From assembly GCA_019454045.1 (NCBI GenBank), contig SKCR01051205.1, forward strand, positions 248,001 to 312,000: a stretch of DNA of 64,000 bases, given 5' to 3'. Under the pieces are notes generated by a model. It was not told the DNA's origin. It made no database searches and saw only the letters and a program-made list of their open reading frames with translations. The stretch is from Zanthoxylum bungeanum (lineage: Eukaryota; Streptophyta; Magnoliopsida; Sapindales; Rutaceae). A program made the position numbers and the translations under genes. Positions 1-11,649 of the stretch are shown in pieces; positions within the stretch are counted from its first letter, which is position 1, and every line of letters begins with the position of its first letter.

Positions 1-1383
1 CTTGCCTTATATTCATATGTTTGATCATATCAAACATCTTTGAACAATTCAAAGACTCACAATGAATTTTACAAATATAGTTTTCAACACTACAAATAGA
101 ATATCCATGAACCATTCAAAATACTATATCTGCATTTCATTAGAAACATATTGAAAGTTCTCAAACCATTCAAGACATTCAACATGTTCTTTATTAGAAA
201 CACGTAAAAAAGTCATAACAATTCATTAATTAAGTTATGAAGTAAAAAAAAACTATCTAAGGCAATTTCCAATTCATTAAACTACTTACATCCAATTTAT
301 CAGTTTAATAAATCTGTGGTCCAATGACAATCATTGGTTAAATGAGATTTAATCACATCCTGAATACAATATTCATTAAACGGATAAGGATACATGGTGT
401 GATCTCATATCATACCATCTTTTACCATAATGATTGAGCATCTAATGCTTTTATGATGAAATCTCATAAAGCACAGTTCTAAGTTATTTACTTTAAAGAT
501 AAATATGTATCTTAATATTTATCTTTATATTAATGACACTACTAGTCGTCTTAAAATATGTAACAACTGTTTATACAGAGCAAGTAACTATCCAATAGTC
601 ACAAGTTCTGATATCAAATATCAAAACAGTTATTAAATATTATTTTAAATAACTATATGGGAGATCTGGTATCCAATACCTACAGTTGTCGTATTGTGAT
701 AATCGATATTCTCTATACATAACTATACGCATCTCCTTCTTAAGCTTTATAATTTGCGTTCAATTATTCACAACGATTGCAAATAATTGATTAGCAAACT
801 GTGTCAGACATGTGACTTCTAAAAGTCACTAAAGCCAAGAAACGACATTAAAAGATAAATAAATACTAATGAGGTTTTCTTAATGTCAGTCAAGAATCTC
901 AAGACATGAACTATTCAAGTCAATTCTTACTGCATAAGAAACTATTCTAACTAGACAATTATATCCTAAACCAGATATCCATTTAGATTACCTATCTTGA
1001 CTTAGTAACTAAGTCACAAACCATCTTGATTTTCAAGAAAATCAGAACAACAGTTCCCGATGGTTTCAACTAATCTAACAATATTTAAGTCTACTGTCTT
1101 TCTAGAACCTATTCTAGAACTACGCAACCATAAGTAAAGTCATAAAATATATTCAAGTAATATATGTAGTGGATTAGAAATGTAAATTTATAAACAATAT
1201 AAAATAAAGAAAAACGAAAGTAGTATTTTCCAAAATATTACACACTGCTTAAGTTATGGATTTTTAACCCAGCAGTGTCTCCCACTACTTTACGTAATAC
1301 CGTAATCCCAATGGACAATGGGAATTCAATAATTAAATCGAATTCCATAGTGAGAGTAGGATCCCAAGAATATATTTCGACTC

Positions 1384-1684
1384 ACAGCTTTGGCACGATC
1401 TCGTCTACGTATATTCATTAGGTAGACAACTCTTTTTCAATCACTCACCAGTGACTCTTGGTTTTGGTCCTAACCATTTCTCATTATGACAGCTTTGGAA
1501 CGTTCACAAGGAGGCGTATCAAGGCTACACTTGTCAATCACAAACTCAAGCTAGCAGTGTAGTCTTGACAGCTTTGGCACGTTCAGGATTTCCACTTTCA
1601 CTTGAATTTGTCCAGTATTAATATACAACCGGTATGGATAATAATTCTATAACTTACACCCTCACAGCTTTGGCACGATCTCGG
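1384..1684 (-). repeat. Four spaced copies of a short leader motif (CGTGCCAAAGCTGTGAG-like)
   Basis: On the plus strand the motif reads CACAGCTTTGGCACGATCTC or close variants and occurs near 1384, 1487, 1567 and 1665, about 80-105 bases apart. The two outer copies are nearly identical and the two middle ones vary after the core. The spacing sequence is not repeated, so this is an interspersed array and not a tandem satellite. A comparable array with the same GCCAAAG core occurs in the leader of copia C (24805-25190). Confidence 0.7.
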
Positions 1685-2028
1685 ATGCAGTTATAGAAAG
1701 ATGCCCATAAACCGTACAGATAAGACAGACCAAGAAACATGTATCCAATACACGTTACTTTATAGCCATATTTCTAAGCGGGGATTTTCCTATGGAAGCA
1801 ATAATCTACATCAAATGCAGAATTTTAATCTAAATCATTTTCTAAATATTTCAATTCTACCTTAGAAAACATAACGCAATTTAACTATTAAATTTTCATT
1901 ATATTTTCTGTTAACGTAGAACCGAAAAGTAAAGAAACATATCTAGATTACAAGCATGTGCAAACATTAAAATTGGATTATCTATCAAATATCAAGAATG
2001 AATAATGTAATGGATGAAGCATCAGACC

Positions 2029-2043
2029 TGCTCTGATACCAAT
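2029..2043 (-). other. Primer-binding site, initiator-Met tRNA type (element A1)
   Basis: Read on the minus strand, the bases after the LTR end (CCCCAACA) are AAAATTGGTATCAGAGCAG. This contains TGGTATCAGAGC, the usual plant copia primer site complementary to the 3' end of initiator methionine tRNA. It sets the element's orientation as minus. Confidence 0.85.
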
Positions 2044-2045
2044 TT

Positions 2046-4559
2046 TGTTGGGGTTTTGGGCGATGGGCGCGGCGGAAGCGCGGTCCGGGCAAAATCGTAA
2101 TTTAAATCTTTTTCAAATTACCGAATAAATGATTCAATATCTAATATGAATAATTTATTCATATTTCACCTAAATCTATTTATTCAATATCAAATATTGA
2201 CATAAATAATGTTGAAACTTCGTGAAATATTTACAAAACTATTTTTCCGCAAAATGACACAAAATGCATTTTCTTCTAAACCGACCACCCGAAACTTATG
2301 GGGATTGCCCAGGTCAAACCCAATAGTGTCAGGGAAGTTAATGGGCTGCCCGAACAGTGAAAGATTAACTGTTTGGGCAACCGTCACCCAGTTGGCTCAA
2401 AATCCACTTGGAAACGCCGTTTTTTGCCATTTTCGCTTATTTCAACTCTGAAATACTTTCCGGAAATTATTCCAACTCCCAAAACACATCCAGTACATTC
2501 AAAAGACAACATTTTCATCATCAAAAATAGAACACTTCCAGGTCTGAACCAGAAAATAAATTTGCCAAATTTCATGCTTTAAATCCAATGTTCAAGACTA
2601 AATCAATTAATCTCAACACTAATTCAAAGTCACAACACATGAAGAAATCTAGAATAATTATAGGCATAATAAGAATGTCTATCACACTCTAGAATGGCAA
2701 CAAGGTTGTCCAACAAATTATTGAAATAATATTACAATAATATTGCCCAAAACTACTTCACACATGCATTAATTCTTCCATTTCATCATCCACAATCAAA
2801 AGCCCCAAAAGTTCAGATTTGAAGGAACCCTAGAATATTTCTAAATCATAAAGAAACAAGAAATCAAATTTCTAAGCTTAGGTTTTTTGAAGACTTACCT
2901 TAAATCTCTTAAATCCTTAGCTTGTTTCTTTGATTTTTCCTTCAAATCTTCAAGGAATCATCAAACAAAGTTGAAACCCATTTTTCTTTCAAACTTTCGG
3001 CCATGGTTGATTGAACAAGAGAGATAAAACAATTTTTCATTTAAAAAAAAAAAAAGACCGACTTTTCAAAGGGTAAAAATGTCCATTTGTAAATTTAATC
3101 TAATTAAATTATATTAGACTTTATCTTAACCAATCAAAATTGCACACATAAAGTCCAATTTAAATCATGCCAAGTGCACCAATAATAAATGGACAAATTC
3201 CATAAAATTTATGGAAAAAGTTTATTAATTAATAATTCAAATATTTAACAATTAAATATCAAATTAATTAATTAATGTAATTATTATTATATATGTATTT
3301 TATTTACAATAAATAAAAAATACATATATTTATGGCATGTGTCAAAATCTCATTTGATGAATAATTAATGTGTATTTAATTGTATTATGTATCAAATACA
3401 AATACACAATAATTATTATCGGACAAAATCCCTTAATGCATGTGTTATCGTTTAACCGATTAAATGATCTGAATTAACTCACTTAATCCGGTGAATTATT
3501 ATGAATAATCTGTATTATTCATATCATGTTGCCCAATTGCTCAACGAGTACACTTAATATTGTGAGACTCTCTAAATTTAGGTTTATCCGTCACGAAATC
3601 CAATTTCGTGTCCATAATCCACCCACTCATGGATTATAACTACCAGAGATAATATCATTAAACTATGCAAGTTAAGGTCATTACATACGTATAATCCCTC
3701 CATCACAGGCTATCCATATTATACCTGGGGTATAGATAAAAACGTCAAACCTGTTTGGTATAATACAGTCGACTATCAATTTATGATCTCTAAATGACAC
3801 TCGGAATTGGTTTCCGAAGTTATACCACGGCCATGGATTTACTAGATCGTAAACATGTGCTAGATGTCTATGCCCTGTACACAGGACTGACGGATCCTAT
3901 CTTGATACGCACTGGATATCATGAGCATCAGTCCACACCCAATGAACAGGCGGAGGTCTGATCATGAATAGATCATTGACGTGACTGCCATCAAAGTGTG
4001 GAGGATAACTCATATATCCCACTGTGGTATCTCAAGTCGATGGGCCACTATGCTCGCTCAAATCGAGAAGGTCTTTATTGATGTTGGTGTACCATCTATT
4101 AGGAAACCTTCAGTGAATCGTTCAATGTTTTATCAAATAAACATCTACATGTCTATACGAGTCTCCCGAGACTCATGGTTCACTGGGATAAACCATCGGA
4201 CCAAGTCACGATATACGATATGTACTAGTCTCAGCGGATTTTACTAACCGACCCGTGTTAGAAAATTTTGACCGGGAACTTTATTTAAGGATATACATTT
4301 TATATTGCGCTTCCCAATGTCAATTACAAACTACGTTGTAACTGTGCACTATACTATAAATCACAGGGTCTTTTTCTAATATACACGTATCTCTAAACCA
4401 GATTTAGTTTTGATCTAATCGTAATTAGATCGAATAAGTGTATAAAAGACAAGGGTTCTACCATTAAATTAATTAATATTATGGAAAATAGAATTGCTCA
4501 TAATTATGAATCAGACATAAATACGATCCGGATTGGCACTCCGAGCACCAACCCTAACA
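2046..4559 (-). mobile_element. Long terminal repeat of copia family A1 (5' LTR of the minus-strand element)
   Basis: The minus-strand sequence starts TGTTAGGGTTGGTGCTCGGA at 4559 and ends CCAAAACCCCAACA at 2046, giving TG...CA termini and about 2.5 kb. The same family occurs at 35231-37457 (truncated, plus strand) and, as a subfamily with a different 3' end, at 37690-40315 and 56612-59240. A PBS follows its 3' end, so this copy is a 5' LTR and not a solo LTR. The other LTR would lie outside the window, so no target-site duplication can be tested. Short ORFs inside are not conserved and are not called. Confidence 0.85.
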
Positions 4560-4895
4560 ATATTGACCTAAAGTATTTTTGCTTTCTGGTCTTTTGGGCA
4601 TCGCGACACCCACCAGGTCGCGTCGCGATGCCCAGACCTAGGTTGATATGTATGTTTAAAGTGTTTAATAACATGTCATATAGCATAGGGTGCCTACTAT
4701 TGCATTTTCACATGCCATAACATGTAGATATGCATGATATTCTAGTCATAAAATATGATTTTATGTAATTTAAATGTTAAATAAGAATATGAGATGTATG
4801 AAAACGGATTAATAAGATTAATTGGTTTAAAGGTTTAAAAATTATGAATTCAAGTTTTTAGAAACAAATGGATTTTATGAGTAAATTATTTTCCT

Positions 4896-4994
4896 TGGTA
4901 TATCAGATGGAAACCCGAACGTAAATTTCATAGACGATTCCGAATGGACGACAATATGGTCTGCACTCGGGATACAATACCACGTACCATTTGA
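4896..4994 (+). repeat. Arm 1 of a ~99-bp inverted repeat (partner 6421-6519)
   Basis: The block beginning TGGTATATCAGATGGAAAC and ending near ACCATTTGA is matched, in reverse complement with scattered mismatches, by 6421-6519. Shared words include CGAATGGACG and CTCGGGATACAAT. The arms are about 1.4 kb apart, with the J primer site between them. Confidence 0.8.
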
Positions 4995-5494
4995 ATAAAT
5001 AATATGCTTTTATCGATTAAATGGTTTAATGACATTTGGTCCGTTCGTTGAATTGAAAATTTTAAAACCTATTAGTGGACTAATAATTTAATAGTTAAAT
5101 TGATTAGATCACTTTAACAACTTGATTAAATTAGTTTAATTAAGCTAATTGGTTAGTAAAGGCTAATCGGTATTAGTGAATAAAATTTTAAGAGTTAAAA
5201 TTGGTTAGATCACTAAATTATCAACTAGTATTAATTAAGGTTATGATTTTATTCGAGCATAATCTAAGATTCATAAAATACTAGTGAGATAGAAACCTTA
5301 CACTTCTTAATAGTGAGTGAGAGAGGAGTATACGACAATATATCCCACGATCTCCATTGTTATCCAGAAGCGTGAGATTCAATAGACGCCTCGAGCCGGC
5401 TTTGCTTTCATCCCCCTACGGATGGTGTCCTTTTTGGGGTCAATATCAGGTTTTGATTTCGAAAGGAGATGGACTCTATATGTATCTGGTGATT

Positions 5495-5709
5495 TGACCT
5501 ACCCTACGGTGGCATTTCACTAGTTAAGTCCAAGGGTTCCAAAATAATGGGTCATACTCACAAAGGAATGATTAAGTTGTTAATCAAAACTTCTTTGATC
5601 AAAATAACGGTAGTTGATTCATATAGGAATAAGAGTTATTTCAAATATATTAATCAATTGAGAATGTCTCAGTCAATCATGCGAATACTTGACCTACCCT
5701 ACGGCGGCA
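5495..5709. repeat. Short direct repeat TGACCTACCCTACGG, two copies 195 bp apart
   Basis: Copies lie at 5495-5514 and 5690-5709 and continue into similar bases (GGTGGCA and GCGGCAC). No tandem structure connects them. They may be remnants of a degenerate internal repeat of element J. Confidence 0.6.
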
Positions 5710-5966
5710 CTTATTTGTGGGATGATAGATAACCAAGGCACATTAATTCTTTTGGTTTCTAATTCATTATACATTGATCATGCATCATGTTTAATTTTAT
5801 ACCTAAATGTTTGACAATTTTAATATGTGACGAATGAATGTTGAATGCGTGTTTATTATTTTTCAGCCATAGTGTAGGACACAGAAATCGACGACGTTGT
5901 TCTAGGCTCGCGGCCCGGTTGGGAGTACGGAATAGCTCACGGGGAACTAAACCGAAGAAATAACAT

Positions 5967-5976
5967 GGAGTCGCCA
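5967..5976 (-). other. PBS-like TGGCGACTCC (Arg-tRNA type) of element J
   Basis: On the minus strand TGGCGACTCC follows ...GGTTCACACCGGG. In Tat/Ogre Ty3/gypsy elements this word typically follows the LTR end as a primer site. The usual continuation (ACTGGGGA) is not conserved here, so the call is moderate. Confidence 0.45.
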
Positions 5977-5981
5977 CCCGG

Positions 5982-8096
5982 TGTGAACCGGGACAAAGAT
6001 TTAAGGCCGCACTCACCCCTCGTAAGGGAAGACCTCAAACCTGTTGGGTTCGGAATGGTCCCTTACTTAATGTCACTTGTAATGATGTGATTTGTGCAAT
6101 ATCTCAACCGAATCTACATAACATGCTTAAGAACAACCTATATATAGTTCATGTTTATAAAGATAAATCCTATGTCTAAGTTTGCATGCTTGAAAAGTAA
6201 GTTATCACCACGACAAATACACAATAACACACGGCAATCTCATACTTTAATCATATAATACGGAAAGCAAATAACAACCTAAACATAATGCAAATCTCAA
6301 CGCAAAATATTCTAACTATGCTTTAAAAATAAACAACTAAATCATACTTAAATAATAAATGACATACTAGACTAAATCATGCTCAAATAAAAAGTTTGGA
6401 TGAAACGAAATACGTGTCTCTCAAGTGGTACATGGCATTGTATCCCGAGTGTAAACCGCAATACCGTCCATTCGGATTCAGCTACAGAATTTACGTCCGA
6501 GTTTCCATCTGATATACCACATAAGAAAACACTCATTTCGTTCATCTGGAATTCACATCATGCCTCAATAAATGACTCTCATGCGATAATATATTAAAAT
6601 AAATAAAAGAAAGAAAGATAATAAATAAAGAAGGTGCCCTCAGGTCTAACCTCTTTTGTCATCTCTTGAAAGCGCGTTACACAGCCGTAGGAAGGGTTGA
6701 TGTTCCACAACTTTTTTGGTTCACTAATCCAACATTTTTCCTCGATGTTTCACTGTTTGGGCTGATGTTTTCACTCCGTTTCGCTGTTGTTTGTGTTGTA
6801 TTTTCTGGTCACTATTTTTTGGTAATTAGGGGACTGTTTTGTGGGTTATTTGGACTGGTTTGGGCTGCGGTTTTGGAAGGGTTTAGGGGGCGGTTTTTGT
6901 CACTGTTTTGGGCAGTTTTTGGAATATTTTGCGGGCTTTACTGGGCAGTTTTGAGTTAATTCAGGGACTGTTTTCAGGGTGATTTAAGGGACAGTTTCGG
7001 TGTAGTTGCGGGACAGTTTAGGGACTATTTTCACGGTAAAATGAGACTGTTTCAAGCAATTTGCTGGCTGGTTATATGTGGCAGTTTGTGGCTGTATGAA
7101 TGGTGTTTTCGGTGATCAATAAGGGTTGTATGTGAAGGATATTCTCGATAGTTAAGGGGGTTATGCGTCAAGTAAAAGGGCAGTGGCGTGCACGTGGGTG
7201 CTGCGTGAGGGGAGTAAGGTGAGTGCTGTGCTATGTGGCTAGGCGTGAAGGGGCAAAAGGCTCATTTGTGGCGTTAAGGTTGGCTTAGGTTGTGGTCCAT
7301 ACGTGAGGCAGATGGTGGCGTGCGTTGCTATGTGAGTGGAGTAAAGAGTTTGCTTTTAACGTGAAGGTTCGTGAGTGAGCTGGCAGGCTTGAAAGCTTGC
7401 GTGAGGGATGAGGATTGATCCTTAAGGGGCGTATGCGAGAGGGCTGTTAAGGTTACTCTTTTGTGAGGTGAGGTGTGAAGCAAGGGTGCAGGTGGCGTGA
7501 TGGCAGAGGGAGGCAGTAATGTGTTTGTAAGTGAAGTTGAAGGGTGGTTCGGTCAGGCTGAGTGAAGGGTTAGGCATGAATTGCTGTTGAATGTGGGGAG
7601 TGTGCCGAGTGAGAATGTGCTTAGAATATTAGGGTTGATTTCCTGAGAATGAGCCAGGGTTTTGGGTGTGTGATGAAGGGTTCTTTTATAGGCAAATGGA
7701 TGGGGTTTACCATGTTTGAATAGGAAATGATTTGTGTAATTAAGGGGATATCTTTTGATTAGTATTTCATAAGGAAAAATCTTCTTAAATTAGGGAGGTG
7801 ATTTGATTTAATTTGATTTATTCTTTTTTAGTTAGGGATTTGATTTGGTTTAATTAGGCAAGGGATCTATGGGATTTCTTTAATTTAGGAAGTGGATTTG
7901 GCTTGATTTATGCATGTGTTTAATGTGTGTTTTATTATTTGGGAAGTGTATAGGCGTGTGGCTTAGGGTGATTTGGACATGAGTTGCTTTGTCTTGGTGG
8001 GCTTGGGTTTTGTTTGGTTTGGTGATGTGTGGGATTGGTGTGTGTCTTGCGGGGGTTTGGGCTAAGGGTGTGTTTTGAAACGGAGGTCCAACAAGC
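5982..8096 (-). mobile_element. Probable LTR of Tat/Ogre-like element J
   Basis: On the minus strand this would start TGTTGGACCTCC at 8096 and end GGTTCACA at 5982, just before the PBS-like word. Near its end it carries CCTTACGAGGGGTGAGTGCGG, a phrase I recall beside such primer sites in other plant genomes. From 6700 to 8070 the plus strand is strongly G/T-rich with many GGGACTGTTTT-like words, unlike its AT-rich surroundings. The 97-codon hydrophobic ORF at 6666-6959 comes from this skew and is not called. No second LTR is visible, so the ends are tentative. Confidence 0.4.
6421..6519 (-). repeat. Arm 2 of the inverted repeat with 4896-4994
   Basis: This is the reverse-complement partner of 4896-4994. 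It lies inside the putative J LTR, so the other arm is either a second, inverted LTR fragment or a local inverted duplication. Confidence 0.8.
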
Positions 8097-8254
8097 GAAC
8101 TCGAAGCTACTCCAGCGAATTAAATCCAACAATGCGTCAATTCTTGACTATTCCCTTCCGACGTCCATTTCTCGCGGCTTCCACAATTAAAGAGGTAGTG
8201 TCTCCATGCGAGACTCATCATCGAGACTTATATGCAAAAATGCAGTGCCTACAC

Positions 8255-9038
8255 ATGGCATCTACAATAATCTCCATTATCAAACAAAAAGAAAAATTAA
8301 CTGGGGATAAATATGTTAAATGGAAAAGTGACATGAATGTTATCTTGGTCTGCGAAGACCTTAAATTTGTCCTAATGGAGGAATGTCCTACTGAGCCAGC
8401 ACCTAATGCTAGCAGAGCTGCACGTAATGCCTATAATAATTGGATTAAAACTTATGAAAAAGCACATATCTATTTGATAGCATCCATGTCTGAGGTTCTT
8501 GCTGCACAAAATGAGCCTATGGCGACAACATCAATGATTATGCAGTCATTACAGAACATGTTTGGGCAACCTTTAGACCGGCAACAACATGAGGCAATTG
8601 CCTCTATATTGACTGCTAGAATGAAGGAAGGCACATCAGTTTGAGACCATGTGTTAAGAATGATGGCTCATCTTAATATGGCTGAAACCCATGGTGCACG
8701 TATCAATGTGCAAAGCCAGGTGACAATGATCATGGAAACCCTTCCGAAGAGTTTTCTTCAGTTTAAAACCAATTGTTCTATGAATAAGTTGACTTTTGCA
8801 TTGACTGAACTGCGGAATGAATTCACCAATTATGAATCCGTTATGAACGGTCCTCATAGGTCCAATGCCAAGGCAAATGTTACCGAATCTTCTAAATCTG
8901 CAAACAAGAAGAAGAAATGCAATTGGAAGGCAAAGACAAAACCAATGAAAAAAAAAGAACAACAAAAGCTCCAAAGGAACCAATGCCAAAGGAAAATGTT
9001 TCCATTGTGAACAACAAGGGCATTGGAAAAGGAATTGT
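8255..9038 (+). pseudogene. gag of copia D (UBN2-type), with stop and frameshift
   Basis: Gag forms the capsid and nucleocapsid of the intracellular virus-like particle. The frame opens with ATG at 8255 (MASTIISIIKQKEKLTG) and reads a UBN2-like gag including WKSDMNVILVCEDLKFVL and ARMKEGTSV. It is stopped by TGA at 8642-8644, most simply a CGA-to-TGA change, then continues in the same frame (DHVLRMMAHLNMAE) to about 8990. The nucleocapsid zinc knuckle CFHCEQQGHWKRNC (8997-9038) is intact but lies in another frame, the one used by protease, so a frameshift lies in the lysine-rich stretch before it. Confidence 0.85.
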
Positions 9039-10356
9039 CCAAAATACCTTGCAGAGCTTAAAGAGAAGAAGAATACAGGTAAATATGATTTACTTGTCAT
9101 TGAGTCTCTTTTGGTGGAGGATGATAAATCCAATTGGATTTTTGATTCTGTTGCCACTAACCATGTTTGTTGTTCTTCACATCTACTTGACTCATTGAGG
9201 GACCTTTCTAAATGTAGCTTTACCATGAGAGTTGGGACATGGGATGCTGTTTCAACAAAAGCAGTGGGAGATTTCAAGTTAAAATTTTATAATAGTTATA
9301 TATGTTTAAATGGTGTCCTATATATTCCTGGTTTTCGCATGAATTTGATTTTTGTAACAAAACTTATGGAATATGATTTTTCTATTTCATTTACTAATAA
9401 TTCAGTTATTTTTAGTAGAAATAGATTAAAGATATGCATGGGAAACTCCAAAAATAACCTATATGTATTAAGGTCGTTAATGCATGAATCACTGCTTAAT
9501 ACTGAAATGTTTAAGATTGAAAGATCTGAAAACAAACGGCAAAATATTTCTCATGATGATACCTATTTATGGCACCTTAGACTTGGTCATATTAACCTTG
9601 ACCAGATAGATAGACTAATTAAGAACAGAGTTTTGAATCAGTTGAAACTCGGTACTTTACCTATCTCTGAATCTTGTCTAGAAGGCAAAATGAGTAAGAG
9701 ACCTTTTACTGGAAAATGGATAAGAGCCAAAGAAACACTTGAGCTAATACATTCGGACATTTACGGACCGATGAATGTAAAAGCCCGAGGTGGTTTTGAA
9801 TACTTCGTCACTTTCATTGACGATTATTCTAGATATGGATATGTTTACCTAATGCACCACAAGTCAGATACATTTGAAAAGTTCAAAGAGTATCGTGCTG
9901 AGGTTGAGAACCAATTAGGTAAAAGCATCAAAATTCTATGATTAGATCATGGAGAAGAATACCTTGATAGAGATTTCGAGGAATTCTTAGTTGAACATGG
10001 AATTATTTCACAGCAGCTGGAACACCACAACAAAATGGTGTTGCAGAAAGGAGAAATCGGACCCTACTGAACATGATGAGATCAATGGTTAGTTATAGCA
10101 CTCTACCTAGTTCATTCTGGGGTATGCATTGCAAACTGCAATGTATATCCTGAATGTAGTTCCTTCTAAGTCTGTTTCTAAGACTCCCTTAGAGTTGTGG
10201 AATTGTCGTAAAGCTAGTTTACGACATTTCTGTATATGGGGGTGTCTGGCACATGTGCTAAAGAACAAGAATACTAAGTTGGAACCACGTTCACAGGTGT
10301 TCCTATTTGTAGGCTATCATAAGGAAACTAAGGGTGGATTTTTTTATAGTCCATAA
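9039..10356 (+). pseudogene. Protease, GAG-pre-integrase and integrase of copia D, frameshifted
   Basis: The zinc-knuckle frame stays open to 9941. The protease region reads WIFDSVATNHVCCSS, where the third residue of the D-S-G signature is Val, so the enzyme is probably inactive. The pre-integrase domain (YLWHLRLGHINLDQIDRL) keeps both histidines, but the final C-x2-C reads CLEG. Integrase begins ELIHSDIYGP with its first Asp and ends prematurely at 9939-9941, immediately before the second catalytic Asp. That Asp (LDHGEEYL) follows the stop, and the Glu motif NGVAERRNRT (from about 10033) is in another frame. A C-terminal integrase piece (10129-10356, NVVPSKSVSKTPLELW) follows. Confidence 0.85.
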
Positions 10357-10639
10357 GATAATAAAGTATTTATATAGACAAATGCTAAATTTCTTGAGGA
10401 GGACTATATGATAGAGTTCAAACCTCAAAGTAAAGTGTTACTTGAGGAGTTACTTGTTGGTACAACCAGTACACCATTGTCAAATGTTGACAAATACATT
10501 ACACATTCTACATCTGAAAGTCAGATGTAAGTTTTTCAGGATACCATACCAACTAGACTTAGTGGGAGGGCTGTAAGACAATCTAAACGCTATCTAGGAA
10601 ATAGTGAGGTTCAAGTTGTTGCATCTTGTGATGGTATAG

Positions 10640-11500
10640 ATGATTCATTGACCTATCGTAATGCAATGGAATATACTGATAAAAAGGAATGGCCCAAAGC
10701 CATGAACTTCGAGATAGAGTCTATGTACTCTAACTCTGTCTGGGAACTTGTAGACCAACCTGATGGAGTAAAACCCATAGGTTGCAAGTGGATCTATAAG
10801 AGAAAAAAATGAATAGATGGGAAAGTATAGACTTTCAAGGCTAGACTAGTGGCAAAGGGTTATACCCAAAATGAGGGAGTTGACTATGAAGAAACTTTCT
10901 CGCTAGTAGTTATGCTTAAATCCATCAAGATTCTTCTTTCCATTGCCGCATATTATGACTATGAGATTTGGCAAATGGACATCAAGATTGCATTTTTGAA
11001 TGACAATTTTGATGAAAGTATCTATATGGTACAACCAGAGAGGTTCATTACCAAAGGTCAAGAGCAAAAAGTTTACAAGTTGCAAAGATCCATTTATGGA
11101 CTTAAGCAAGCATCTAGATCTTGGAACATAATATTTGATACTACGATCAAGTCTATAACTTTGAGCAGAACATCCATGAGCCTTGTGTCAACAAGCGCAT
11201 CATTGATGGGAAGATGGTTTTCCTTGTGTTATACGTCGATGATATTTTACTCATTGGGAATGATGTAAAGATATTATCGGACGTGAAACTCTGGCTAACT
11301 AACCAATTCTAAATGAAAGATTTGGGAGAGGTAAGTTATGTACTTGGGATCCAGATCATTCGGGATCGCAAGAAATGACTGTTTGTAATGTCTCAAGCAA
11401 CCTATATCGACAAGATTCTTGTGCGATTTGATATGCAGAATTCCAAGAAAGGTAATTTACCTTTCAGGCATGGAATTTATTTGTCTAAGGAATAGTTTCC
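10640..11500 (+). pseudogene. Reverse transcriptase of copia D, broken
   Basis: Copies retrotransposon RNA into cDNA in the cytoplasmic particle. Copia RT phrases appear in order but in several frames: KPIGCKWIYKRKK before a TGA near 10810, then in one frame 10849-11268 QNEGVDYEETFS, IWQMDIKIAFLN and KLQRSIYGLKQASRSW. The catalytic motif YVDD is encoded at 11232-11243 in a different frame from the fingers/palm segment, so at least one indel lies between. DLGEVSYVLGIQI-like codons follow near 11320. Confidence 0.85.
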
Positions 11501-11649
11501 TAAGACACCTCAAGGAGTTGAGGAGATGAGATATATATCATATGCTTCAGTAGTTGGAAATCTTATGTATGCTATGTTATGCTATGCACGAGACCGGACA
11601 TCTGTTTTGCAGTGGGAGTAGTCAGTAGGTTTCAATCCAACCCAGGATT

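Larger units (their letters stand above)
1..2045 (-). mobile_element. Internal leader region of a minus-strand Ty1/copia element (family A1), cut by the window edge
   Basis: This stretch lies directly downstream, on the minus strand, of the LTR at 2046-4559 and its primer-binding site, so it is the start of the internal region of the same retrotransposon. No gag or pol motif and no long ORF can be read on either strand, so about 2 kb of leader precedes any coding part, which would lie left of the window. It is AT-rich and contains four spaced copies of a GCCAAAGCTGT motif (1384-1684). Assignment rests on position beside the LTR and PBS; I see no protein similarity. Confidence 0.6.
4560..5981 (-). 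mobile_element. Probable internal start of a Tat/Ogre-like Ty3/gypsy element (J), non-coding
   Basis: The minus strand from 5976 downward begins with TGGCGACTCC, which resembles the Arg-tRNA type primer site of Tat/Ogre retrotransposons, and runs to the border of LTR A1 at 4560. No coding similarity is visible. It holds two copies of TGACCTACCCTACGG (5495 and 5690) and one arm of an inverted repeat with the adjacent LTR (4896-4994 against 6421-6519). The assignment is inferred from the PBS-like motif; it could be other repeat-derived DNA. Confidence 0.4.

Noticed and set aside
1384..1684. CRISPR-like reading of the spaced repeats
   Set aside because: Only four degenerate motifs of under 20 bases at uneven spacing, in plant retrotransposon DNA with no cas genes.
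2027..2043. Possible tRNA gene fragment (CTCTGATACCA)
   Set aside because: It is a primer-binding site beside an LTR; no cloverleaf or other tRNA sequence is present. The same holds for the other PBS sites.
6666..6959. 97-codon hydrophobic ORF
   Set aside because: It lies in a G/T-skewed, repeat-like LTR stretch, which yields Phe/Leu/Val/Gly-rich translations by composition alone.
8654..9277. Minus-strand ORF of 207 codons over the gag of copia D
   Set aside because: It is antisense to a clear gag and zinc-knuckle reading and has no recognisable motif; its length follows from the A-rich sense codons.
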